Below are positions 1 to 7,261 of a stretch of 8,013 bases of DNA, piece after piece. Numbering within the stretch: the first letter of the stretch is position 1; each line of letters opens with the position of its first letter. This DNA comes from Spartobacteria bacterium (GTDB taxonomy: Bacteria > Verrucomicrobiota > Verrucomicrobiae > Chthoniobacterales > UBA6821). The DNA lies in the NCBI GenBank assembly GCA_003136515.1, contig PLEU01000119.1, positions 9,099 through 17,111 of the forward strand. Direction: 5' to 3'. Under the pieces are notes generated by a model. It searched no databases. It was given only the letters and a program-made list of their open reading frames with translations, and had not been told where the DNA came from. The translations under genes were made by a program, and so were the position numbers.

Positions 1-3000
1 CGTTCTTTGAAGCGCTCCAGCGGCTGGAAGTCGGCAACCTCGACAGGAAACCCATCCACAATGAGGGTGGTGAATCCGTGATCGCCGGCCCATCGGGCGA
101 CATCGCTGTGATATCCCTTGCGGCCCCGTATGAGGGGTGCAAAGAGTTGCACCGGAGTCTCTCTGGACATGGTTTCGAGCTCCGCAGCAACTGCGGTGAG
201 GGAGCTTTTCTGGACAGGAACATGACAGTCGGGACAATGCTGTGTGCCGAGTTTTGCAAAGAGGAGGCGGAGGAACTGGTGGATTTCGGTCACCGTGGCG
301 ACGGTCGATTTTCCGCCACCGCGGGTGATGCGCTGTTCGATGGCCACACTGGGTGGAAGTCCGTCGATTCGATCGACATCCGGCTTCTCCAGCTGTTCCA
401 CAAATTGCCGCGCGTACGGCGACATGCTGTCTAGAAAACGTCGTTGTCCTTCGGCGAAGAGTATATCGAAAGCTAGCGTCGATTTGCCACTGCCGCTCAA
501 TCCGGTGACCACCACCATTTCGTTACGGGGGATGTCGAGGGAGACATTCTTAAGATTGTGCTCGCGGGCTCCCCTGATCTCGATGGAGCGGGAGGCTGGA
601 ATGCCCATTGGAGGGAGGGCTGCTTCGAGGCGGAGAGGTGGACGCCCAGCAAGGACTTCCCTGAGATAACGGCCTGTGTGGGAGCCTTCATGGGCAGCCA
701 CTTCCTCCGGAGTTCCGGCAACGACAAGTTTTCCTCCCTCCTCGCCTCCTTCCGGCCCAATATCGATGACCCAATCGGCAGTTTTGATTACATCCAAGTT
801 ATGCTCGATTACCACGATGCTGTTCCCGTCCGCAACAAGACGTTCAAAGGCCTTCAGCAGGATGGCTATATCGTCGATGTGCAGTCCTGTAGTCGGCTCG
901 TCAAAGATGAGGAGCGCCCCTCCAGGTTCATGTCCAGCAAGCCGTGCAGCCAGCTTGAGGCGTTGCGATTCACCACCGCTGAGGACATTGAGGGGCTGGC
1001 CGAGTTTCAAGTAGTCAAGACCGACGTCGGAAAGCAATTGGAGTGGGGCGCAGATGGAGGCGGATTTCGGACCGTCTTTAAAAAAGGCAATAGCCTCTTT
1101 CGCCGTCATCTCCAAAATTTCGTGAATCGATTTGCCCCGATGATGGATTGCAAGCACACGCTCCTGATAACGGCGGCCTTCGCATTCGGGACAACGGAGG
1201 AAGAGATCGCTGAGAAACTGCATCTCGACCTTTTCAAATCCGAGTCCGGAGCAGCGGTCACAACGGCCCTGGCCGGAGTTGAACGAAAAGGCGGAGGGAC
1301 TCATCCCGGCGGCGATGGCTGCATCCTCCATTCCGAAGAGATCGCGGATCGCGTCGAATACACCGAGATAGACCGCTGGGGTGGAGCGAGGGGTACGTGC
1401 GATGGGGGACTGATCAACCATGACCACATCGGTGATGTCATCCCCTCCCTTGATGGATCGGCAGCGGCCCGCGGCTTCCCCCTCCTCGGCAGTGGCCGAT
1501 GTGAGATTGCGATAGAGCACGTCGCGTACAAGGGAGCTTTTGCCAGAACCTGACACGCCTGTTACACAGCAGAAAACACCAAGCGGGATTTTGACATCCA
1601 GACGGTCGAGATTGTGATGACGGATGCCCTTGATTTCGATCCAGTGCAATGGCTTCGCTCTCTTTTTGGGAACGTCGATGGACTTGTCACCACGGAGGTA
1701 GGCGGCGGTCAGGGAATCCTTGGACGAGGCAAGTTCAGAGAGCGGCCCCGAGAACATTAGGCTGCCACCATCCTGACCCCGTCCTGGGCCTAGGTCGACG
1801 ACATGATCAGCGGAGCGGATGACGGCCTCTTCATGCTCGACCACAAGTAGGGTGTTACCCTTGTCACGGAGGGCCCGCATGATTTCAAGCAATTTGCCCA
1901 CATCACGCGGATGGAGACCAACGCTTGGCTCATCCATCACGAAGAGCGTATTGACCAAGGAGGCACCGAGGCAGGTGGTCAGGTTGACACGCTCGATCTC
2001 CCCACCGCTCAGCGTTTTGGTAGCGCGATCAAGGGTGAGGTAGCCGAGTCCGACGGATTCCAGATAGCCAAGACGCGAAACGACCTGGTCACGGAGCATG
2101 ATGGCGCCGCCGTTTTCGGGAGGCAGCGGAAGTTCCCGTAGCAAAGGGGCGAGGCGCGCCACGGGAGTGGAGGCGAGTTCGGGGAGAGTCAGCGGCTCGG
2201 CGAGCGGCAGACGGTAGTTAAGCGTATCAGGCTGAAAACGTCCTCCGCTGCAAGTTTCGCATGGCTTATAGGCACGGTAGCGGCTGAGGAAAACGCGGAT
2301 GTGCATCTTGTAGGTGCGCTTTTCCATCCACTGAAAGAAGCCGTTAATGCCATACCAGCGGTTGTTGGCCCAGAGTTCCTCGCTGGAAAGGTCGGCACCG
2401 TGTTCACCCTCAATGATAAATTTCTGATCTGCTTCAGGCAGTTCCTCAAATGGGAGATGAACATCTATATCTTTAACTGCGCAGGCGCGAAGCAGGTCTC
2501 GTTGGCATTCCCGCGATTGGCCGCTTTGAAAGGGTTTGACCACTCCCGAGGCAATGCTGAGAGAGCGATCCGGCATGATGCGGTCAAAATCGAGACCGAT
2601 CACACGGCCAAAGCCACGGCAGTCGGGACACGCGCCGAGCGGATTATTGAAGCTGAAGAGACCGGGCGAAGGTGGGCGGATGTCGATATCACAGTGGGCG
2701 CAATGCCAGCGCGAGGAGTGTGGTATGCGCTCACCGGTCTCCGGATCAATAAGAGTGACCCTTTCTTTGCCAAGGCGCAGGGCTGTTTCAACGGCTTCAG
2801 TGAGCCGCCCTCGTTCGGCGGCATTGATCTCTAGGCGATCCTGAACGACATCAACCACGTCGGGAAGGCGGGTCAGCGCCGTCAACTCATCGGTACGATG
2901 GACACTGCCGTCGATCCAGACTCGGAGATATCCCTGTTCCTGCAGAAAGGTGAAAAAATCTGCCGGTGAACGGGGTGGGGGAACGACCCCTTCCTCGTTC

Positions 3001-3488
3001 GGTTCGGAACGCGTTATGACCGGAAAAGTTACAATTAATCGCCTACCTGAGAACGATGAAAGGAGAGTGCTGGTGATCGATTCGGAAGATTCGGGTGAGA
3101 CCGGGCGGCGACAGACTGGGCAGGAGGCCGTGGCAATCCGCGCCATGAGCAGTTTCAGGTAGTCATTGATCTCGGTGATCGTACCCACTGTGGAGCGGGT
3201 GGTCTTGACACTATTGCTCTGCTCGATGGCGATCGCAGGCGGAATTCCCTCAATGGAGAGTGCCTGAGGTTTGTCCATCCGATCCAGGAACTGGCGGGTG
3301 TAGGGGCTGAAAGTCTCGACATAACGCCTCTGTCCCTCGGCGTAGATGGTGTCAAAAGCCAGGCTTGATTTACCCGAACCGCTCGGTCCGGTTACGACAA
3401 TCAGCGATCCCGTGGGAAGGTCGAGGTCGATTCCCTTGAGATTGTTCTGCGTGACGCCTTGGAGGCGTATCCTGGGAGATTCTGACAC
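1..3488 (-). CDS. uvrA: Tandem (double-length) excinuclease ABC subunit A, 3' end beyond window
   Basis: UvrA is the damage-sensing ABC ATPase of nucleotide excision repair; it loads UvrB on damaged DNA. About 1162 codons are visible, open without a stop to the window edge. The first copy is complete: Walker A GPSGSGKS (34-41), a UvrB-binding region (about 130-245), zinc finger 1 (C263, C266, C287, C290), ABC signature LSGGEIER (493-500) with DEPSVGLH after it, second Walker A GVSGSGKS (644-651), [11 protein letters not shown], zinc finger 2 (C743, C746, C766, C769) and signature LSGGESQR (836-843) followed by DEPTTGLH. A normal UvrA of about 940 residues would end near residue 965, but the frame continues into a second UvrA N-terminus: GLSGSGKS (996-1003), [13 protein letters not shown] and IEQR. 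Such tandem UvrA is known in Chlamydiae. The GTG start at 3488 was chosen because it gives [11 protein letters not shown], fitting usual UvrA N-termini; no Shine-Dalgarno is visible. An in-frame GTG at 3560 would add 24 basic residues unlike the family. Confidence 0.95.
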   Translation of the reverse strand, partial: MSESPRIRLQGVTQNNLKGIDLDLPTGSLIVVTGPSGSGKSSLAFDTIYAEGQRRYVETFSPYTRQFLDRMDKPQALSIEGIPPAIAIEQSNSVKTTRSTVGTITEINDYLKLLMARIATASCPVCRRPVSPESSESITSTLLSSFSGRRLIVTFPVITRSEPNEEGVVPPPRSPADFFTFLQEQGYLRVWIDGSVHRTDELTALTRLPDVVDVVQDRLEINAAERGRLTEAVETALRLGKERVTLIDPETGERIPHSSRWHCAHCDIDIRPPSPGLFSFNNPLGACPDCRGFGRVIGLDFDRIMPDRSLSIASGVVKPFQSGQSRECQRDLLRACAVKDIDVHLPFEELPEADQKFIIEGEHGADLSSEELWANNRWYGINGFFQWMEKRTYKMHIRVFLSRYRAYKPCETCSGGRFQPDTLNYRLPLAEPLTLPELASTPVARLAPLLRELPLPPENGGAIMLRDQVVSRLGYLESVGLGYLTLDRATKTLSGGEIERVNLTTCLGASLVNTLFVMDEPSVGLHPRDVGKLLEIMRALRDKGNTLLVVEHEEAVIRSADHVVDLGPGRGQDGGSLMFSGPLSELASSKDSLTAAYLRGDKSIDVPKKRAKPLHWIEIKGIRHHNLDRLDVKIPLGVFCCVTGVSGSGKSSLVRDVLYRNLTSATAEEGEAAGRCRSIKGGDDITDVVMVDQSPIARTPRSTPAVYLGVFDAIRDLFGMEDAAIAAGMSPSAFSFNSGQGRCDRCSGLGFEKVEMQFLSDLFLRCPECEGRRYQERVLAIHHRGKSIHEILEMTAKEAIAFFKDGPKSASICAPLQLLSDVGLDYLKLGQPLNVLSGGESQRLKLAARLAGHEPGGALLIFDEPTTGLHIDDIAILLKAFERLVADGNSIVVIEHNLDVIKTADWVIDIGPEGGEEGGKLVVAGTPEEVAAHEGSHTGRYLREVLAGRPPLRLEAALPPMGIPASRSIEIRGAREHNLKNVSLDIPRNEMVVVTGLSGSGKSTLAFDILFAEGQRRFLDSMSPYARQFVEQLEKPDVDRIDGLPPSVAIEQRITRGGGKSTVATVTEIHQFLRLLFAKLGTQHCPDCHVPVQKSSLTAVAAELETMSRETPVQLFAPLIRGRKGYHSDVARWAGDHGFTTLIVDGFPVEVADFQPLERFKE

Positions 3489-3502
3489 TTTAGGAATCGA
3501 AT

Positions 3503-3531
3503 ATTTAATAGTAACGAAGCGCCTAGGGCAA
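3503..3531 (-). promoter_or_regulatory. Possible uvrA promoter (weak match)
   Basis: On the minus strand, TTGCCC (3526-3531) stands 17 nt before TTAAAT (3503-3508). Each hexamer matches the sigma70 consensus at 4 of 6 positions. The start site would fall roughly 7 nt before the GTG at 3488, giving a near-leaderless mRNA. This fits the missing Shine-Dalgarno but is a weak prediction made by eye. No LexA box was recognised. Confidence 0.25.
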
Positions 3532-3682
3532 GAAAAGGCTACGAATAAGGTGGCTTTCACCCATACGCTGCCGCTTGTTGCCTGCCGCGGGTTTGCCTTC
3601 GGTCAATGGAGACAGGGCATCCCCAGCCACGTATTGACGAGTCATTCTCAGAGCGGGCTGTGATACCAAGGCGGGTACCGGC

Positions 3683-3712
3683 CTGCGACGAAACCCCCGG
3701 GGTTCATCGCAG
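3683..3712. repeat. Imperfect GC-rich inverted repeat / hairpin
   Basis: CTGCGA (3683-3688) pairs with TCGCAG (3707-3712), and GAA (3690-3692) with TTC (3703-3705). There is one bulged A at 3693, and CCCC/GGGG sits at the tip with almost no loop. The single mismatch (C3689 opposite A3706) becomes a U-G wobble in minus-strand RNA, so the fold is better in transcripts running toward uvrA. No U-tract follows on either strand, so it is not a standard intrinsic terminator. It could be an mRNA structure in the HU-uvrA gap or a protein site. Confidence 0.5.
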
Positions 3713-3803
3713 ATCGCTACGTCAACATCAGTCGTCATGGATTCAATCTACGGTTCCCTGATGGGATTAATACTTAGGGAGGACTGTCTCTAGTCTCGGA
3801 GAG

Positions 3804-4142
3804 TTACTCCGAATCGTTATCATCGGAATCCGACAGTGTTTTCAACTCGTCAGTTCGCAACAGTACCCGCTGCCTCATGATTTTTCCGGCTTTGAACTTT
3901 ACTGTGGCCCTTGATGGAATCGTCACATCAATATCAGGTTGGTTGGGATTGCGTCCTACTCTGGAACGGGTCAGACGCACCTCAAAGACACCGAAATTAC
4001 GCAACTCAACGTTTTCTCCCTTGGCTAGGGCGTCGGTGATGTGATCGAGGGTCCTTTGGATGACATTGAAGACATCACTCTGTATGAGTCCGGTTTCATT
4101 GCTGATGGCGACCACTAGGTCGCGTTTCGTGAGGTTGGCCAT
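3804..4142 (-). CDS. HU/IHF-family nucleoid DNA-binding protein with acidic C-tail
   Basis: This 112-residue protein belongs to the HU/IHF family, which binds and bends DNA in the nucleoid as a dimer. The N-terminal helices (MANLTKRDLVVAI..., about 1-45) are followed by the family signature region (about 47-67: RNFGVFEVRL, then GRNPNQP). Pro66 in RNP is the residue that intercalates between base pairs in this family. The beta-arm ends in IPSRATVKFKAGKIMR (75-90), the usual HU/IHF core end. About 20 further residues follow, finishing in an acidic tail rich in Asp, Ser and Glu (about 104-112), absent from typical 90-residue HU. The start at 4142 was chosen because MANLTKRD aligns with HU N-termini and a good promoter lies just upstream. 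An in-frame ATG at 4199 would add 19 atypical residues and lies upstream of that promoter. Whether it is closer to HU or to an IHF subunit cannot be settled by eye. Confidence 0.93.
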   Translation of the reverse strand: MANLTKRDLVVAISNETGLIQSDVFNVIQRTLDHITDALAKGENVELRNFGVFEVRLTRSRVGRNPNQPDIDVTIPSRATVKFKAGKIMRQRVLLRTDELKTLSDSDDNDSE

Positions 4143-4151
4143 AGTTGGAAA

Positions 4152-4181
4152 ATTAAAAATTGGTTGGTTTTTCTCTGTCGA
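4152..4181 (-). promoter_or_regulatory. Sigma70-like promoter of the HU/IHF-like gene, giving a near-leaderless mRNA
   Basis: On the minus strand TCGACA (4176-4181, 5 of 6 matches to TTGACA) is followed after 18 nt by TTTAAT (4152-4157, 5 of 6 matches to TATAAT). Transcription would start about 7 nt downstream, near 4145, so the ATG at 4142 would have a leader of only a few nucleotides. The segment between -10 and ATG is T-rich and has no Shine-Dalgarno, as expected of a leaderless gene. Confidence 0.5.
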
Positions 4182-4256
4182 GAGGGGGGCCGGAAACAAC
4201 GGATGTCCTACACCTCGCTTGGCATCAATGCAAGCTCTCTCCGTGAAAAAGGCTGC

Positions 4257-4289
4257 TTTGTTGGAAACATCATTCCAGTAGCCAACAAA
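4257..4289 (-). terminator. Possible terminator hairpin after malQ
   Basis: A perfect 8-bp inverted repeat (TTTGTTGG 4257-4264, CCAACAAA 4282-4289) with a 17-nt loop begins 5 nt past the malQ stop codon in the minus direction. A run of five T (minus strand, 4246-4250) follows after 6 nt. The stem is A/T-rich and the T-run is displaced, so termination may be weak. The clean symmetry and the position right after the stop support the call. Confidence 0.35.
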
Positions 4290-4294
4290 AACCG

Positions 4295-5998
4295 TCAGAT
4301 TCTGCCAAGTCGGGCGACGGTATCACGCCACCACTGTAGCAAGGGTTTGTGGCGGGCATTCCATTCCGAGACAGGGGCCTCAATGCGGGCTGTCCAGTTT
4401 TCAGACCCCACTGCACCTGGAACATTGAACCTTTGATTAGTTCCGAACAGGTCGGTGATGATCGGAATAGCTATCCAAGAATTGCAGGCAAGCAGTCCCT
4501 CCAACAGTGCCCGGTGAACTTCTCCCTCAAAGGGCGTCATCACATCGAGATCACGACGGCCGGAGAAATGAAGCATCTCAGAGAGGATTTTCCTGCAGCC
4601 GATTTCTTCCTGGCCACCGCGACTTACCCCTTCCTGCCACTCCTCCCACTGTGCGGCAAGCGGCGCATGGTCATGGGTGGCATAGGTGGCCACCGAGATT
4701 CTGGCGTACTCAGAACCGGGATACATGATGCCTTCGGGATTGCGTTCCCACATCGGGATCTTGAAACCCGGTAGTTCCATCCGCGCCAGAACTGGCCTGA
4801 CATAGGGAGCCACTTCTCCTAAATCCTCGGCAATCGTGCGATGAGCACCGATTTCCTGATCAAGAACCCCAAGCAGCACCTCGCCATGGCGCTCATTGTG
4901 GGCGCGGTGTTCCGGAGTGTCATCGTCATAGTCGACGAATCCGGGCAACGGTCCCCCCGTTTTGGCCACTGCTGCCTCCACCGAGAGGCCTGTAAATTCC
5001 GCATTCTGCTGCGGCGGCCAGGGAAAGCTATAGATCCTGAAAAATCCAAGGGCATGGTCGACACGCAGCATGTGGAAAATGGAACGTTGCACCCTGATTC
5101 GTTTACGCCACCATGCGAAATTATTCCGTGCCATGACCTGCCAGCGGTAGAGCGGAAAACCCCAGTTCTGCCCCCATTGCACGGTGAAGGGGTCGGATTT
5201 AAAAACCTTTTCCGGTGGGGCTCCCGAGGAGAGGTCGCCCTCGAATTCCTCGGGTGCCGCAAAAATATCGGCTCCTCCTGCAGCTACCCCGACAGGAACA
5301 TCACCGACTAGGGCGACTCCCAGCACTTCGGCGTGATCGGCGATCGAGGCCCACTGGGAAAAGGCGATCCATTGAACGTAGGCAAAGAAAAGACGACGCT
5401 CTTCCAGGCTCGAGCGCTCTTTTGCAGAAAGGGTTTTCATCCACTCTCTTGCCACAGACGCAGAACGTTGTGAGGCCGGCCAGGAAGATAGATTCTCCTG
5501 CCCGTCATGCCGTTCCAGCAGCACTCGGTAAAGTGTGTAGTCGGAGAGCCATGCATGGTCTTCCAGAAAATGGGTGAAGAGTTTAGAACGACCGCTGCGA
5601 CCATCCCCTTTTCGAAAGCGCATCCATGCGGCTTCCAGAAGTTCCCTCTTGAGACTCTTTACCGTGCCATAGCTGACAGGTCCCTGACGCAGGGCTGAGA
5701 GATCATAACGCTCTGTGATCAGGCGGTAATCACCGTGGGTCAATTCCGGCAGCCAAAAGGGGTGTGTGGTGATCGTGGAGGGGTCGAGCGCGAAGGCACT
5801 CAGCACGTTATAGGGACTGTGATCCCCACCGGTCTCATTGATTGGAAGGATCTGGACAGCCCGGAAACCGTTTACCGAAGCCCATTCGACGACCTCAGAT
5901 AAAGCTTCTGTATCCCCGACCCCGAGATCATGGCGTCCGCGCAAAGCAAAGAGAGGGACAAGGATTCCAGCGATTTTTTTGTGAGGGTCGAGATGCAT
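4295..5998 (-). CDS. malQ: 4-alpha-glucanotransferase (amylomaltase), GH77
   Basis: This 567-residue GH77 enzyme transfers segments of alpha-1,4-glucan between maltodextrins in the cytoplasm, releasing glucose; the family serves maltose and glycogen breakdown. Visible landmarks in order: the N-terminal GILVPLFALRG and DLGVGD (about 11-29), LPINETGGDHSPYN (51-64, substrate-side loop of the barrel), GDVPVGVAAGGADIF (232-246), GAPPE...WGQNWGFPLYRW (259-286), LRVDHALGFFR (311-321) with Asp314 as the expected nucleophile, AEDLG (390-394) with Glu391 as the expected acid/base, THD (441-443) with Asp443 as the third catalytic carboxylate, and RFNVPGAVGSENW (523-535) near the C-terminus. The length is within the bacterial range and no starch-binding module is present. 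The THD motif continues HAPL where many MalQ proteins have NDT-like residues. The ATG at 5998 starts right at the expected N-terminus but has no Shine-Dalgarno. No other glycogen or maltose gene is visible nearby, so the physiological pathway is inferred. Confidence 0.95.
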   Translation of the reverse strand: MHLDPHKKIAGILVPLFALRGRHDLGVGDTEALSEVVEWASVNGFRAVQILPINETGGDHSPYNVLSAFALDPSTITTHPFWLPELTHGDYRLITERYDLSALRQGPVSYGTVKSLKRELLEAAWMRFRKGDGRSGRSKLFTHFLEDHAWLSDYTLYRVLLERHDGQENLSSWPASQRSASVAREWMKTLSAKERSSLEERRLFFAYVQWIAFSQWASIADHAEVLGVALVGDVPVGVAAGGADIFAAPEEFEGDLSSGAPPEKVFKSDPFTVQWGQNWGFPLYRWQVMARNNFAWWRKRIRVQRSIFHMLRVDHALGFFRIYSFPWPPQQNAEFTGLSVEAAVAKTGGPLPGFVDYDDDTPEHRAHNERHGEVLLGVLDQEIGAHRTIAEDLGEVAPYVRPVLARMELPGFKIPMWERNPEGIMYPGSEYARISVATYATHDHAPLAAQWEEWQEGVSRGGQEEIGCRKILSEMLHFSGRRDLDVMTPFEGEVHRALLEGLLACNSWIAIPIITDLFGTNQRFNVPGAVGSENWTARIEAPVSEWNARHKPLLQWWRDTVARLGRI

Positions 5999-6115
5999 CG
6001 CGTGAGAAGTCGTCGGTGGTTTCTCGGTTCAGAGTGAATATGGGAATGCAAAGGAGCAAGGGAACAGTCGATAAATGTGAAGGGAGCAGGTCGATATAGA
6101 TCCTGAACTTTCCCC

Positions 6116-6132
6116 CTTGGCGAGGCGCCAGG
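6116..6132 (+). promoter_or_regulatory. Hairpin covering the ribosome binding site of the MBL-fold gene
   Basis: CTTGGCG (6116-6122) pairs with CGCCAGG (6126-6132) around the 3-nt loop AGG; all seven positions pair, one as a U-G wobble in RNA. The only Shine-Dalgarno-like sequence before the ATG at 6139 is AGGA (6130-6133), so three of its four bases are locked in the stem. This could lower or regulate translation of the downstream hydrolase. It is seen by eye only; no folding energy was computed. Confidence 0.4.
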
Positions 6133-6138
6133 ATCCGA

Positions 6139-6876
6139 ATGATACTCACCGCTGTGAAAATCACGTTCTATGGCCATGCCTGCTTTTCCGTCGAAACCGG
6201 GGGGAAGACCCTCTTGTTCGACCCCTTCATCACTCCCAATCCCCTTGCTGCTGGGGTTGATGTCTCAGCGATTCGCCCCGATTACATTCTGCTTTCTCAC
6301 GGACATGCCGATCATGTTGCCGACGTGGAGTTGATTGCACGACAGGGCGATTCCACGCTGATAGGAAATTTTGAGGTTCTCAATTGGTTTGAGGCCAGAG
6401 GACTTTCAAAGGGGCATCCGATGAATTCCGGAGGATCATGGGAATTCGATTTCGGACGCGTCACCTACACATCGGCCATTCACTCCAGTAGTATGCCCGA
6501 TGGCACCTATGGGGGACAGCCGGGCGGATTTCTGGTGGAGACGAAGGAGGGAGCCTTCTATTTTAGCGGCGATACGGCTCTGACCTATGACATGAAACTG
6601 ATTGCAGAGTCCGTCAAGCCCTCCTCGCTCCTTTTTGCAGCCCTTTGCATTGGAGGAAACTTCACGATGGGAGTGAGCGAGGCCGTGACTGCCTCGGAAT
6701 GGTTCGGATGCACCGAATTGCTCGGCGTGCATTATGACACTTTCCCCTTGATTGTGATCGATCATGAAAGTGCAAAGGAGGCCTTCCGGAGAGCCGGAAA
6801 AAATCTTCATTTGCTTGCTCCGGGGGGCATCTGGGAGCTGGAGGGCATGGCTGACGCGAGTCTGGTTAAAAAATAA
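6139..6876 (+). CDS. MBL-fold metal-dependent hydrolase, UPF0173 type
   Basis: This 245-residue protein has the metallo-beta-lactamase fold and resembles the UPF0173 family of uncharacterised metal-dependent hydrolases, related to UlaG-like lactonases. The N-terminus VKITFYGHACFSVE (6-19) is the typical first beta-hairpin. Metal ligands follow in order: HGHADH (54-59: His54, His56, Asp58, His59), His115 in AIHSSS, Asp145 in SGDT and His198 in GVHYDTFP. The GxHYDTFP ending is a family hallmark. No signal peptide or membrane segment is seen, so a cytoplasmic enzyme is expected; the substrate is unknown. The ATG at 6139 was chosen because AGGA lies 5 nt upstream. A GTG at 6154 would begin exactly at VKITFYGHACF, the more usual family N-terminus, but has no ribosome binding site. 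The gene is divergent from malQ (140-nt gap) and 385 nt ahead of rho on the same strand; nothing links it functionally to either. Confidence 0.9.
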   Translation: MILTAVKITFYGHACFSVETGGKTLLFDPFITPNPLAAGVDVSAIRPDYILLSHGHADHVADVELIARQGDSTLIGNFEVLNWFEARGLSKGHPMNSGGSWEFDFGRVTYTSAIHSSSMPDGTYGGQPGGFLVETKEGAFYFSGDTALTYDMKLIAESVKPSSLLFAALCIGGNFTMGVSEAVTASEWFGCTELLGVHYDTFPLIVIDHESAKEAFRRAGKNLHLLAPGGIWELEGMADASLVKK

Positions 6877-6930
6877 TTCGTTGACATCAGGCGGACATGT
6901 GATTTGCTTCTCTCCAAGTTTTGGCCTTCT

Positions 6931-6994
6931 AGGATCTCTCCCATTTTGGTTGCTGGAGAGCTGATTTCATCGGCAGCCCGGTTTTCGAGATCCT
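6931..6994. repeat. Inverted repeat with nested hairpin upstream of rho
   Basis: AGGATCTC (6931-6938) and GAGATCCT (6987-6994) are perfect inverted copies 48 nt apart. A second pair lies within and overlaps it: CTCTCC (6936-6941) and GGAGAG (6955-6960) with a 13-nt spacer. The two pairings share bases 6936-6938, so they compete, which leaves room for two alternative RNA folds. No T-run follows. It may be the end of the hydrolase transcript or part of the rho leader. Confidence 0.35.
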
Positions 6995-7188
6995 TACAAC
7001 CATCACCAAGAGCAATCATTTAGCAGAGCATCTATTTTATCTGAACTTGACTGTTCAATCAGGATTCGACCGTTGTCGATCAGGGAAGCCGGTACCGTTC
7101 ACGGAATCGGAAAATCCACCAACCGGCGACACATCGGCCCTTGAGTCCCTATCACAGGGAAAGCACATCTGAACTCATAACTCTAACA

Positions 7189-7211
7189 GGGAGAACTCTC
7201 CCGGATTTTTT
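7189..7211 (+). terminator. Intrinsic-terminator-like hairpin in the rho leader
   Basis: GGGAG (7189-7193), loop AACT, CTCCC (7198-7202), then GGA and six T (7206-7211) on the plus strand, ending 50 nt before the rho ATG. The 5-bp stem is short but all G/C apart from one pair, and the T-run begins 4 nt after it. It could end transcripts from the MBL-fold gene, or act as an attenuator if the rho promoter lies upstream. Confidence 0.45.
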
Positions 7212-7261
7212 ACAAACCCCTTACCCGGAATAACCAGATTCATTCCATCACTTTTTCACCC

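Larger units (their letters stand above)
3489..3803. other. Intergenic region between the HU/IHF-like gene and uvrA
   Basis: This 315-nt gap holds no convincing gene. It contains an imperfect hairpin at 3683-3712 and a weak candidate uvrA promoter at 3503-3531. A 71-codon minus-strand reading frame (3523-3738) crosses it, with no ribosome binding site and no recognisable protein motif. I looked for tRNA, tmRNA, RNase P RNA and SRP RNA signatures on both strands and recognised none. No clear intrinsic terminator follows the HU/IHF-like stop codon. Confidence 0.5.
6877..7261. other. Long intergenic region / probable rho leader
   Basis: This 385-nt stretch between the MBL-fold gene and rho has no convincing reading frame. 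It holds an inverted repeat (6931-6994) with an inner hairpin, a small near-palindrome around 7064-7082 (CGAC/GTCG with a CGTT loop), and a terminator-like hairpin with a T-run at 7189-7211. A TTGACA hexamer at 6891-6896 has no acceptable -10 partner at 16-18 nt, so I do not call a promoter. Rho genes are often autoregulated through their leaders, which makes a long structured leader plausible. Confidence 0.45.

Noticed and set aside
558..1553. 331-codon plus-strand open frame opposite uvrA
   Set aside because: It is antisense to highly conserved UvrA sequence (second ATPase cassette and zinc finger 2) and encodes no recognisable domain; a shadow frame in GC-rich DNA.
2301..2834. 177-codon plus-strand frame opposite uvrA
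   Set aside because: Antisense to the first UvrA cassette around zinc finger 1; no independent evidence.
3523..3738. 71-codon minus-strand frame between the HU/IHF-like gene and uvrA, ending 34 nt before the uvrA start
   Set aside because: It has no ribosome binding site, no known motif and overlaps the hairpin at 3683-3712. It could be a leader peptide, but nothing in the sequence supports this beyond being open.
3661..3740. Possible structural RNA (tRNA, tmRNA, RNase P) suggested by the GGGGTTCATCGC segment
   Set aside because: No cloverleaf, CCA end or conserved tmRNA/RNase P blocks could be placed on either strand.
4819..5262. 147-codon minus-strand frame within malQ in another phase
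   Set aside because: The malQ frame encodes the GH77 catalytic motifs across the same bases; this is an out-of-phase shadow.
6891..6896. Perfect TTGACA hexamer after the MBL-fold gene
   Set aside because: No TATAAT-like hexamer lies 16-18 nt downstream, so it is not called a promoter.
7209..7236. TTTACA followed by TAACCA as a rho promoter
   Set aside because: The -10 matches only 2 of 6 consensus positions and the -35 overlaps the T-run of the hairpin; too weak to call.
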